A stretch of DNA of 35,406 nucleotides. It comes from Cystobacterineae bacterium. GTDB lineage: Bacteria; Myxococcota; Myxococcia; Myxococcales; Myxococcaceae. This document shows, piece by piece, positions 8,769 through 15,430 of this stretch. Position 1 is the first letter of the stretch. The number at the start of each line of letters is the position of its first letter. Under the pieces are notes generated by a model that was not told the DNA's origin, ran no database searches, and worked only from the letters and a program-made list of their open reading frames with translations. The position numbers and the translations under genes were made by a program. The DNA is taken from NCBI GenBank assembly GCA_009782175.1, contig WRKR01000032.1, positions 1 to 35,406 on the forward strand, given 5' to 3'.

Positions 8769-8974
8769 CAGGGCCTGGAAGAGAGGAAAAGGAAAAACCT
8801 TCTCCTGGGCTTTGGCAGTGTTTTTTTTTTGCCGGCGGTGGCCTCCAGAAAAAAGACAAGGCCGAAGGCAAGCAAAACCAGGGAAAAAACCTTCAAGGGA
8901 ATTTCAAAGACGACAAGGCCGCAGAAAACCAGAAGGGGATATAGCGCCGCCGCTATGTAAAGAAAAAATTTCAC
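8753..8974 (-). CDS. ApeG N-terminal fragment, separated by a frameshift at an A10 tract
   Basis: The frame starts at GTG 8974, overlapping the stop of the second ACP gene as GTGA. It reads the typical opening of a COG4648 membrane protein (KFFLYIAAALYPLLVFCG, then a second hydrophobic segment). After the ten-A tract at 8821-8830 (coding strand) it turns into a basic, unrelated tail and stops at 8753. Shifting the frame at the tract, by gaining one A or losing two, joins it through NTAKAQEKVFPFPLFQALLLL to the membrane segment of the 6360-8768 frame and restores a full-length ApeG. It is therefore either a frameshift mutation, a sequencing error, or a gene read through by slippage. Confidence 0.7.
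   Translation of the reverse strand: MKFFLYIAAALYPLLVFCGLVVFEIPLKVFSLVLLAFGLVFFLEATAGKKKTLPKPRRRFFLFLSSRPCCFWA
8821..8830 (-). other. A10 homopolymer (coding strand): frameshift or slippage site in apeG
   Basis: Ten T on the plus strand are ten A in the apeG mRNA sense, exactly where conserved ApeG sequence jumps between frames. A tract of 8 or 11 A would keep the frame. Long A tracts are known sites of RNA-polymerase slippage and of homopolymer sequencing error. Confidence 0.8.
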
Positions 8975-9213
8975 GGGACGGGAGGACAAAGCACGTCCAC
9001 CACATTTTGAATGGTTTTCACATGCTTAAACTGCTCAGGCTCTATTTTGCCTGAAACATAAGGCTTCATTTTAACAATTAAATCCACCGCATCAATGGAA
9101 TCCAAATCCAAGTCCGAAGCAAGGTTTGCCTCTGGCCTAATATCGCTTTCTTCAAGCCCAAATTCCGAAACAAGCACTTCTTTGAGTTTAATAAAAACCC
9201 CATCCTTCGTCAT
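8971..9213 (-). CDS. acyl carrier protein (second of two, ApeF-like)
   Basis: 80 residues, the usual ACP length. The phosphopantetheine site is DLDSID with Ser39; acidic helices precede and follow it. It would carry acyl intermediates for the ligase, dehydratase and thioesterase of this cluster. ATG 9213 overlaps the stop of the first ACP as ATGA, and its own stop overlaps the GTG of apeG as GTGA, so the ACP pair and apeG are translationally coupled. Confidence 0.9.
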   Translation of the reverse strand: MTKDGVFIKLKEVLVSEFGLEESDIRPEANLASDLDLDSIDAVDLIVKMKPYVSGKIEPEQFKHVKTIQNVVDVLCPPVP

Positions 9214-9482
9214 TTTCCAGTCTCCGCTCCAGCCTGTGTCATAATATATGCTGCTAAGGCGTCCACTGAAGCAAAGTGTTTCCTGTTGTCTGCACTTTCC
9301 GTAGAAAATTTAATACCGAATTTTTTCCTGAGGGCAATCCCCAGCTCCAAAGCATCAATGGAATCCAACCCCAGCCCCTCGCCGAAAAGGGGATCAGCGT
9401 CCACAATGTTTTCAGGTTTAATATCCTCTAATTCCAAGGCACTGACAATGAGTTCCTTTATCTCCAGCTTCAACTCTTCCAT
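9210..9482 (-). CDS. acyl carrier protein (first of two, ApeE-like)
   Basis: 90 residues with the ACP motif GLGLDSIDALELG; Ser41 is the expected phosphopantetheine attachment site. It is more acidic and longer than the second ACP. As the first gene of the minus arm it starts at ATG 9482, about 200 bp from the divergent methyltransferase. The promoter must lie in the repeat-filled gap 9483-9688. Paired ACPs are typical of aryl-polyene clusters. Confidence 0.9.
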   Translation of the reverse strand: MEELKLEIKELIVSALELEDIKPENIVDADPLFGEGLGLDSIDALELGIALRKKFGIKFSTESADNRKHFASVDALAAYIMTQAGAETGK

Positions 9483-9491
9483 GCGGGGCCA

Positions 9492-9517
9492 TTCAATAGA
9501 TCAATTCAATAGATCAA
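9492..9517. repeat. perfect 13-bp tandem duplication upstream of the ACP genes
   Basis: TTCAATAGATCAA occurs at 9492-9504 and again at 9505-9517, immediately upstream of the first ACP start (9482). It is AT-rich compared with its surroundings and falls where the 5' leader or ribosome site of the minus-arm operon must be. Confidence 0.9.
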
Positions 9518-9541
9518 TCAACCCCCATCTCAACCTGTGCC

Positions 9542-9638
9542 CCGCAAAACCCAGGCCTCAAAAACCAAGCCTCAAAACCCAGGCCGCAAAACCCAAGCCT
9601 CAAAACCCAGGCGCAAAACCCAGGCCTCAAAAACCATA
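9542..9638. repeat. 14-bp tandem repeat, seven units, in the divergent promoter region
   Basis: The consensus CCTCAAAACCCAGG occurs in seven consecutive copies of 14, 14, 14, 14, 14, 13 and about 14 bp, with CCTC and CCGC variants at the head. It fills most of the gap between the two arms of the cluster (ACP at 9482, methyltransferase at 9689). There are no spacers, so it is not a CRISPR array. I see no clear -35/-10 boxes in the gap. Confidence 0.92.
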
Positions 9639-9688
9639 GCTTCCACTGGGTGCGGACAGGCCTTCAATTGTGTGCTAGCCCCCATAAC

Positions 9689-10912
9689 ATGGATGAGAGC
9701 GCCTATGAGAAAGACATTTCTGCCGTCGCCGCAAAATTTGAAGCCCAAAAAATTGCTTTTGCACCCCTGGCTTTTCAGGCCGTGCGGGCTTTGCGGGACT
9801 TAAATATACTTCGCGCTGTGGAAAAGGCTGGAAACTTAGGGCTCAGCCGGGAAGAGGTGGCACAGCAGGCAGGCATTTCCACCTATGGCGCCGGGGTGCT
9901 CCTCGAAATGGCATTGGGCCTAGGTGTAGTCAAATGGGCCAGCACCCCAGCTCATGTCTGTAACACCCATAGGGCTGGTGCGTCTACAATTCAACAGCCC
10001 ATGGAAGGCCCTGTGGAATGCCCTGTAGAACGCCCTGAAGAACGCCCTGAAGAAGGCCCTGAAGAAGGCCCTGAAGAACGCTTTGTAGAACGCTTTGTAT
10101 TGGGAAAAACCGGTTGGTTTCTTTTGGAAGATGAAATGACTGAGGTAAATTTCAATTTTGTCAACGACCTTTGCTATCAGGGAGCCTTTAGGCTTAAAGA
10201 GGCCATTCAAACGGGCAAACCTCAAGGGCTTGAGGTGTTTGGCTGTTGGCCGACCATTTATGATGCATTGGCCTCTTTGCCCAAAGAGGCCCAAAAAAGC
10301 TGGTTGGAGTTTGATCATTTTTATTCCAGCATTGCCTTCCCTGAAGCCCTGCCTTTGGTGTTTCGCCACCCCAAACCCTCCTCTCTGTTGGATATAGGCG
10401 GGAATACGGCCAAATGGGCGGTGCTGTGCTGCAAGTATGACAATACCATCCAAATAACCGTGGCGGATTTGCCTGGCCAAACAGCCATGGCAGAAAAAAA
10501 TGCGGCCGCCGCAGGCTTTGCAAAACGCATTTCCACATACCCTTGCAATGTGTTGGCTCCTGGCTCAGCCCTGCCCCAAGGCCATGAGGCCATTTGGATG
10601 AGCCAATTCCTCGATTGTTTTGCCCTGGAGGATGTGACAAAAATTTGCCAAAAAGTTGCCGCCGTGTGCACCGCCCAAACCAGGGTTTATGTGTTGGAGC
10701 CCCTTTGGGACAAACAGTGTTTTGAGGCGGCGGCTTTTTCCCTTCAGGCCACAAGCCTCTATTTTACGTGCATGGCCAACGGGCGCAGCAAAATGTACCG
10801 CTATGAGGAGTTGAAACAAGCCATAGAAGCAGGCGGCCTTTCCTTGACGGAAGAGTGGCACAACTTGGGCTCCAACTCTTATTCCCTCCTGGGCTTTAGG
10901 CTGGGCACATGA
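9689..10912 (+). CDS. SAM-dependent O-methyltransferase (ApeB-like)
   Basis: 407 residues from ATG 9689; a GTG at 9650 keeps the frame open upstream but its translation looks non-native. A winged-helix dimerisation domain comes first (RALRDLNILRAVEKAG, then EEVAQQAGISTYGAGVLLEM). The SAM-binding domain has LLDIGGNTAKWA and VADLPGQ. This is the plant-COMT/Methyltransf_2 arrangement. In aryl-polyene clusters a methyltransferase of this kind modifies the aryl head, which would be its likely role here. Between the two domains an insertion of eight 12-base units encodes E-x-P-x tetrapeptides. Its stop overlaps the next start as ATGA at 10909-10912. Confidence 0.75.
   Translation: MDESAYEKDISAVAAKFEAQKIAFAPLAFQAVRALRDLNILRAVEKAGNLGLSREEVAQQAGISTYGAGVLLEMALGLGVVKWASTPAHVCNTHRAGASTIQQPMEGPVECPVERPEERPEEGPEEGPEERFVERFVLGKTGWFLLEDEMTEVNFNFVNDLCYQGAFRLKEAIQTGKPQGLEVFGCWPTIYDALASLPKEAQKSWLEFDHFYSSIAFPEALPLVFRHPKPSSLLDIGGNTAKWAVLCCKYDNTIQITVADLPGQTAMAEKNAAAAGFAKRISTYPCNVLAPGSALPQGHEAIWMSQFLDCFALEDVTKICQKVAAVCTAQTRVYVLEPLWDKQCFEAAAFSLQATSLYFTCMANGRSKMYRYEELKQAIEAGGLSLTEEWHNLGSNSYSLLGFRLGT
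10001..10096. repeat. 12-bp tandem repeat, eight units, inside the methyltransferase
   Basis: Units such as GAAGAAGGCCCT and GTAGAACGCTTT run end to end from 10001 to 10096, encoding EGPV, ECPV, ERPE, ERPE, EGPE, EGPE, ERFV, ERFV. The frame is kept. The insert is acidic and Pro-rich, probably an exposed loop between the winged-helix and SAM domains. Confidence 0.95.
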
Positions 10913-11628
10913 GCTCCACAAAGTTTTTTGAAGGCTGCCAGGTTTTGCGCTATAGCGCCTGGCGCCCAACCCCCAAAGAGCCTCTGCCGGACATCAGCTT
11001 TGTGGACGCTCGCCTGCGCCGCCGGATGTCCATGCTTTCTCGCATGAGTGTGCGCGTGGCCCATGGCCTTGGGCCCTTAGGCAAAAATACCTCACTGTAT
11101 TTTATTTCATTCCGAGGAGAGCTGAACCAGCAGTTTGAGGTGAATAGAATGCTCATTGAAGAAGGAGAAATATCCCCCGCCGCCTTCTCCCTTTCCGTAT
11201 TCAACACACCCCCGGCACTCTCTTCCATGGCCCTGGGCCTTCATGCAGGCTATAGTGCAGTATACCCCGAGAGAAACCGCTTCTCTTCAGCCCTGCTGGG
11301 GGCCGCCTCTTTCCATGCCGCTTCCTCCCCCTCAAAACAACTGGTTTTGGTTTATGCCGACGAGGTGCCCCTGAAAGAATATGAGCGCCTTGAGGAAAAC
11401 CCCCACAGCCTGGCCTTCGCCCTGCTCTTGGGCGCCACCCCCACGGCCAAAGCGCAGAGCGCGGCAACACAGGCAGCGCCAGCGCATAGGCAAGAGGAGG
11501 CAAGCTTCTCCCTGTCCACACTCTCCTGGGAGGACTGCGAGAGCCCTCAGCGCTTTTTAAAAGCTTTGGAAGCGGCAAGCTTGGAAGCTGCACAACAAAG
11601 AGGGCAGAATGGAGCCTTGCATGTTTGA
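10909..11628 (+). CDS. ketosynthase-like protein (Ketoacyl-synt_2 family, ApeC-like)
   Basis: 239 residues resembling the short N-terminal-type beta-ketoacyl-synthase family seen beside APE genes. Conserved-looking blocks are YSAWRPTP near residue 15, PDISFVDARLRRRMSMLSRM and NTPPALSSMALGLHAGYSA; no ACxSG-type active-site Cys is seen. In characterised aryl-polyene systems ApeC is the non-catalytic partner of the ketosynthase ApeO. No ApeO is present in this window. The C-terminal 60 residues are Ala/Gln-rich. ATG 10909 overlaps the methyltransferase stop (ATGA), and the gene overlaps the next one by up to 20 bases, so the three plus-arm genes form one transcript. Confidence 0.7.
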   Translation: MSSTKFFEGCQVLRYSAWRPTPKEPLPDISFVDARLRRRMSMLSRMSVRVAHGLGPLGKNTSLYFISFRGELNQQFEVNRMLIEEGEISPAAFSLSVFNTPPALSSMALGLHAGYSAVYPERNRFSSALLGAASFHAASSPSKQLVLVYADEVPLKEYERLEENPHSLAFALLLGATPTAKAQSAATQAAPAHRQEEASFSLSTLSWEDCESPQRFLKALEAASLEAAQQRGQNGALHV

Positions 11629-12427
11629 GCGCATTTCCCCCAAGCGCAGTCCCTTTAAACGCAACCCTTTTCAGCGCATTGTCTATGCCTGGCGGGTTTT
11701 GGCCAAGTGGCTTTCTTTTGGTATTTTCGGCCTGGGTACGCTGGTGCTCGTGGTGGTTTTTTTTCCGCCCATGCGGCTTGTTTTTCACCCCAAAAAACGC
11801 TTTCAGAAAAATGCCCGCCTGCTGGTCTCGCTGAGCCTTCGTTTCTTCGTTAGGGTGATGACTTTTTTGGGAATTGTAAAGTTGGAAGCCGGAGACAAAA
11901 CCGCCTATAGAAACTTGAAGGGCAAAATTGTCGCCGCCAACCATCCCTCCCTCTTGGATGTTGTTATGCTTATTTCCCTCATCCCCAATGCGGACTGCAT
12001 TGTACGCAGCAGCCTGAGCAAAACCGTCGTTAATGGCATTATACGGCAGCTTTATATCCTCAATAACTTGAGTTTTGAGCAATTGCTGGCCGATTGCACC
12101 GCCTCCCTCAATGAGGGGAATTGCATTATTATTTTTCCCGAAGGCTCCAGGACGCTAAGGAATGCTCAGCCCCTTTTTAAAAAAGGAGCTGCCAGAATTT
12201 CCCTGGCCTCAGGTTGCAACATTGTGCCCGTGCACATTGGGGGTACGGACAAATATGGCATTGGAAAGAAAGATCCATGGACGGCTTTTAACCCGCAGGA
12301 AAAATATATTTATCAACTCCAGATGAAGGCAGAGCTGTCCCCCGAAAAATATTCCACAGAGCCTCATGCTTTGGGCGTTAAACACTATAACCAGGAATTA
12401 TATCGAACCTTGTTAAACCAGGGATAG
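11609..12427 (+). CDS. PlsC-like 1-acylglycerol-3-phosphate-type acyltransferase (ApeD-like)
   Basis: 272 residues. A basic N-terminus and a hydrophobic helix precede the PlsC motifs: NHPSLLD (NHx4D) near residue 110 and FPEGSR near residue 173, followed by VHIGG. It should transfer an acyl group to a glycerol- or sugar-lipid acceptor at the inner membrane, which fits anchoring of an aryl-polyene-type product. ATG 11609 has GAGGG four bases upstream; ATG 11621 with GGAG at a seven-base distance is an equally good start. Confidence 0.85.
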   Translation: MEPCMFERISPKRSPFKRNPFQRIVYAWRVLAKWLSFGIFGLGTLVLVVVFFPPMRLVFHPKKRFQKNARLLVSLSLRFFVRVMTFLGIVKLEAGDKTAYRNLKGKIVAANHPSLLDVVMLISLIPNADCIVRSSLSKTVVNGIIRQLYILNNLSFEQLLADCTASLNEGNCIIIFPEGSRTLRNAQPLFKKGAARISLASGCNIVPVHIGGTDKYGIGKKDPWTAFNPQEKYIYQLQMKAELSPEKYSTEPHALGVKHYNQELYRTLLNQG

Positions 12428-12433
12428 GGCATG

Positions 12434-12540
12434 AATGGGCGGATTTGGGAAATGCATGGGTGCAGTCAAACAATGAATAGGCAAAGCCAAACAATGAATG
12501 ATGGGCGGTTTAGGGCAATGCATGGGCGAAGTCAGACAAT
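12434..12540. repeat. 40-bp imperfect direct repeat between the PlsC-like and deacetylase genes
   Basis: Positions about 12434-12473 and 12500-12539 share 34 of 40 bases by my alignment (both begin ATGGGCGG and end GTCARACAAT). The stretch between them repeats CAATGAAT. A third partial copy (ATGGGTGG, ATGGGCGG) runs into the start of the following gene, making its start codon ambiguous. I see no terminator hairpin. Confidence 0.7.
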
Positions 12541-12545
12541 AGACA

Positions 12546-13562
12546 ATGGGTGGAGAAATGGGCGGCGTCAAAGTCATGGATAGAGCAGAAACCTTCCCTC
12601 AAAAAAACAAAGCACGCTGTTTTTTCCTCACCTTTGTTTCTCGCCTCTTCCTCGCCTTCTTCTGTTTGCTTGTTTTGGAAGGCTGCAAAACCATCGGCAC
12701 GGCCAACACCCGCGCGTTTCCCCCTGGGGTGGTCGTTTTTAGTTTTGATGATGGGCCCAATGCGCATGAGGATACTACCCTCAGGCTTTTGGAAGTGCTG
12801 GAAAAACACAACATCCGCGGCTGCTTCTCCCTCTTTGGCGTCAACGCTGAGCGCCACCCCCACCTGGTTAGACGCATCCTCGCCGGAGGCCACCGCATTA
12901 TCAACCACGGCTATGTGGAAACATGGGCCGTCTTCCTGGATGCGAAAGCCTTTAGGGCCAACCTCTGGGCAGGAGAAAGGGCCATTGACCATGCTCTCAA
13001 TGGCCTCAATGGCCTCAATGGCCTTGCACCCCAAAACAAGAGCCCCCCAATATCCCCGACCACAACACCGCTTGCACAAGGCCCTGCACAAGGCCCTGCA
13101 CAAAACTCTGTACAAAGCCCTGCACAAGGCCCTGCACACAGCTCTGCGCAAAACTCATTTGTTGAAATGCCGCGTGTTGAGGAAGCGTCGCTGCCTTTGG
13201 TTTATCGTCCTCATGGGGGGTTTTATACGGGGAAGCAGAGGCATATCTGGGAGCAACAGGGCTATAAAATGGCGCCTTGTACGGTTCGCATCTATGACGC
13301 TGTTATGGGTGTTGCTGACAGGGACAGAGCCATTGCGCAGGCTGTCAGCAAAATTGAAAAGCAAAGGGGGGGAATACTCCTGCTGCATGACAGCAAGGAT
13401 TCCTATGTGACGATGGAAGCACAAATGGCTTTAAACCCCCAGGGGCCTTTCAACCGCAGTTGGATTCCTGAGGCGGTGGAGGAGATGATCTCCATTTTGC
13501 AGGAAAAGGGCTATTCCATGAGCGGGTTTGATCCCTTCGAAATACCGGGGGTCCTCCAATAG
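12546..13562 (+). CDS. polysaccharide deacetylase (NodB family), probable lipoprotein, with altered metal motif
   Basis: 338 residues if started at ATG 12546; ATGs at 12558 and 12576 are alternatives and none has a convincing ribosome site. A hydrophobic segment ends at LVLEGC (Cys47), a plausible though non-standard lipobox (Glu at -2). NodB motifs follow: FSFDDGPN at 65-72, RPHGG at 221-225 and ILLLHD near 280. Motif 2, normally H-S/T-x-x-H, reads H-G-Y-V-E (121-125), so one metal-binding His appears to be Glu. Residues about 151-205 are an insertion of NGL tripeptides and AQGP-type tetrapeptides from tandem repeats. It likely acts on envelope polysaccharide, if active. Its link to the preceding cluster is only positional. 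Confidence 0.75.
   Translation: MGGEMGGVKVMDRAETFPQKNKARCFFLTFVSRLFLAFFCLLVLEGCKTIGTANTRAFPPGVVVFSFDDGPNAHEDTTLRLLEVLEKHNIRGCFSLFGVNAERHPHLVRRILAGGHRIINHGYVETWAVFLDAKAFRANLWAGERAIDHALNGLNGLNGLAPQNKSPPISPTTTPLAQGPAQGPAQNSVQSPAQGPAHSSAQNSFVEMPRVEEASLPLVYRPHGGFYTGKQRHIWEQQGYKMAPCTVRIYDAVMGVADRDRAIAQAVSKIEKQRGGILLLHDSKDSYVTMEAQMALNPQGPFNRSWIPEAVEEMISILQEKGYSMSGFDPFEIPGVLQ
12996..13154. repeat. 9-bp (x3) and 12-bp (x7) tandem repeats inside the deacetylase
   Basis: CTCAATGGC occurs three times at 12996-13022, encoding Asn-Gly-Leu repeats. CCTGCACAAGGC-like units occur seven times at 13071-13154, encoding AQGP/AQNS/VQSP tetrapeptides. Both keep the frame and fall between NodB motifs 2 and 3. Confidence 0.93.
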
Positions 13563-13632
13563 GCTTTTATCCCCTCCACGCTTCTCCCAGGGAAACCTTG
13601 TTTCCAGGAGGCAAGGCTTATAACCTTCCAGC

Positions 13633-14082
13633 ATGCTGACTCGCATAGGCATTTCACTTGAAAACGCGTTGCTCTCCCAATTTGATACGCTCATTGAGCG
13701 CCGAGGTTATGAGAATCGCTCCGAGGCCATTAGAGATCTACTGCGCAAAGCCCTGGTCAGCGATGCTTGGGAAGGCGGCGACGAAAACCAAGAGAGGGTG
13801 GCTGCCGTTCTCATGGTGTTTGAGCATGATGCCTCCAACTTGACTCAAAAACTCACGCACATTCAACACGGCCACCACGCCCACGTCGTCTGCAGCCTCC
13901 ACGTCCACTTGGATGAGCGCTTCTGCCTGGAAGTGCTGGTTCTGCGCGGCAGCGCCCATGAGGTGCTCTCCCTCGGAGAAAACCTCATTGCTACCAAAGG
14001 CGTCGTCTGGGGACGCTGCCTGCCAGCTACCACCGGAGAAGAGCTTCAGCCCAGGTATGAACACCCTCATGCCCACCCTTAA
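13633..14082 (+). CDS. nikR: NikR nickel-responsive transcriptional regulator
   Basis: 149 residues. The N-terminal ribbon-helix-helix (RIGISLENALLSQFDTLI, then GYENRSEAIRDLLR) binds DNA. The C-terminal ACT-like domain carries the high-affinity nickel ligands: by alignment with E. coli NikR these are His79, His90, His92 and Cys98 (LHVHLDERFCLEVLVLRG). It would repress nickel-uptake genes when nickel is bound. It is convergent with the CbiQO genes, whose ATPase ends 20 bp away, so a role in regulating that transporter is plausible. I found no clear NikR operator palindrome. The ribosome site is weak; AGGAGG lies about 20 bases upstream of ATG 13633. Confidence 0.9.
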   Translation: MLTRIGISLENALLSQFDTLIERRGYENRSEAIRDLLRKALVSDAWEGGDENQERVAAVLMVFEHDASNLTQKLTHIQHGHHAHVVCSLHVHLDERFCLEVLVLRGSAHEVLSLGENLIATKGVVWGRCLPATTGEELQPRYEHPHAHP

Positions 14083-14116
14083 GCTTTGTCTGAAGCTTTG
14101 TTTTAAGCTTTGTCTG
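14081..14116. repeat. 12-bp tandem repeat, three units, at the nikR/cbiO convergent junction
   Basis: AAGCTTTGTCTG, AAGCTTTGTTTT and AAGCTTTGTCTG are contiguous. The array spans the nikR stop and the last codons of the opposing ATPase gene, supplying the stop codon of both. Confidence 0.9.
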
Positions 14117-14783
14117 GCCCCCCACCATGGGTGTTGGGCCCGTTCCCAAGCCGCAAAAGCCCGCAATGCCCCTTCCAATGTTGCTGCCAAAAGGCAGGCT
14201 CATGTGTGGCTATAATGGAAGTGGCCGCATATTCCTCTAACACTTTCAACATGTGCAGGCGCATGGCCACATCCAAATGAGACAAAGGCTCATCCAACAA
14301 CAACAGGCGCGGAGAGCGTGCCAATATGCCGGCCAATGCCACCGCCTGTCTCTGCCCCAGAGAGAGGTTTTGTATAAGGCTGTCCCTCAAAGCCATCAGC
14401 CCTAATTTTTCAAGCCAATGCAAAGCCACCTCCTTCGCCTGTGGCCCAGAAAGGCCATCATTGCAAGGCCCCATGGCAATGTCCTCCCAAACCACCGGAA
14501 GCAACAGGCCATCCTCAGGGCTTGCCCACAAAAAACCCAGAGCAGCTCCAAACTTTTTAAAATTTTTGGGCCCACACTCCACACCCTCCATCCACAACTG
14601 GCCAGGGCCCCATACCAAACCCGAAAGCCTCAGCAAAAGGCTGGTTTTTCCAGAGCCATTGGGCCCTATAAGCATGCACAGGCCCCCCGCCGGTACCTCA
14701 AAATCCAAAGGGCCAAAACTGTTGCAAACCGCCCCCGGCCAACGGTGCGCAAGCCCCTTGGCTACCACCGGAATGCCTCTCAC
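14103..14783 (-). CDS. CbiO/NikO-like ATPase of an energy-coupling-factor metal transporter
   Basis: About 226 residues of an ABC ATPase: Walker A GPNGSGKTS, Q-loop region, signature LSLGQRQ, Walker B LLLLDEP, D-loop SHLD and switch His in ATHEP. The start is GTG 14783, overlapping the CbiQ stop as GTGA, with GGGAG four bases upstream. With CbiQ it forms the energy-coupling half of a nickel or cobalt transporter; the neighbouring nikR favours nickel. The membrane S/M component (CbiM or NikM) is not in this window. Confidence 0.85.
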   Translation of the reverse strand: MRGIPVVAKGLAHRWPGAVCNSFGPLDFEVPAGGLCMLIGPNGSGKTSLLLRLSGLVWGPGQLWMEGVECGPKNFKKFGAALGFLWASPEDGLLLPVVWEDIAMGPCNDGLSGPQAKEVALHWLEKLGLMALRDSLIQNLSLGQRQAVALAGILARSPRLLLLDEPLSHLDVAMRLHMLKVLEEYAATSIIATHEPAFWQQHWKGHCGLLRLGNGPNTHGGGPDKA

Positions 14784-15430
14784 TTTCTCCCCCAAAGGCC
14801 AAGCAAAAACGCGCCAAGCCCCAACAGCAATGCCGGACTGTCCCTCAAACCCAGCTTGGGCAACACAGGGCTAGCCAGCCTCCCTTGAAAGCCCCTCAAC
14901 TGCATGGCCCAGGCCAACTTGTCCGCCTTTTGGAATAACTCCGGTAAAAAACCCATAAACAACAACCGAAGCCCCCGCCAACGGCTTTGGGAAAACCCAC
15001 CCCTCAGTTTAACCGCCCAAAAACGTTGCTGCAGCCGGGCGGCCATGCCTTGCATGTGTTTGGCTGCAAAACTGAAAAAAACAACAAGAGGGCGCGCAAA
15101 GGGCAGACGGCTTAAAGGGGCAAGCAGAGCAGAAAGCGGAATAACAAAGGGAAGGGCCGTGGCAAAGGCGGCTATGGCAGCGCCCATGACGGCAAGCCGC
15201 AGGGCCTCCACAGGAGAGGAGAGTGCCAAAAGCGCCAAAAGCCCCAGGCCTGAGAGTGCCGGAAAAAAACGCAGCGCCCAACGCCGAAGAGGCAGCCTGA
15301 GCCACAAGGCCCACAGCGCAAACAAGCCAAGGCAACCCAGCGCCGGCTTTGTGCCCAACATGGAGGCCACAACCGCAGGCAACACAAATACCAACTGCGC
15401 ATAGGGGTGGTGGGGTGCACCGGCACTCAT
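14780..15430 (-). CDS. CbiQ/EcfT-family transmembrane coupling protein
   Basis: 216 residues from ATG 15430. Four to five hydrophobic segments span residues about 10-110. Two Ala-Arg-Gly-type coupling motifs follow (WAVKLRGG and WAMQLRGF), the EcfT signature that contacts the ATPases. Its ATG overlaps the stop of the upstream exporter gene (ATGA), and its stop overlaps the CbiO start (GTGA). It couples ATP hydrolysis to metal uptake through an S component that is not encoded nearby. Confidence 0.82.
   Translation of the reverse strand: MSAGAPHHPYAQLVFVLPAVVASMLGTKPALGCLGLFALWALWLRLPLRRWALRFFPALSGLGLLALLALSSPVEALRLAVMGAAIAAFATALPFVIPLSALLAPLSRLPFARPLVVFFSFAAKHMQGMAARLQQRFWAVKLRGGFSQSRWRGLRLLFMGFLPELFQKADKLAWAMQLRGFQGRLASPVLPKLGLRDSPALLLGLGAFLLGLWGRK

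Noticed and set aside
9542-9638. Possible CRISPR array
   Set aside because: Units are contiguous with no unique spacers, and no cas genes are nearby; it is a simple tandem repeat.
11201-12082. 293-residue minus-strand open frame
   Set aside because: Antisense to the ApeC-like and PlsC-like genes; composition is Arg/Pro/Gly-rich with no family motif.
13563-13632. NikR operator
   Set aside because: No GTATGA/TCATAC-like palindrome was visible here or just upstream of the exporter operon at 17229.
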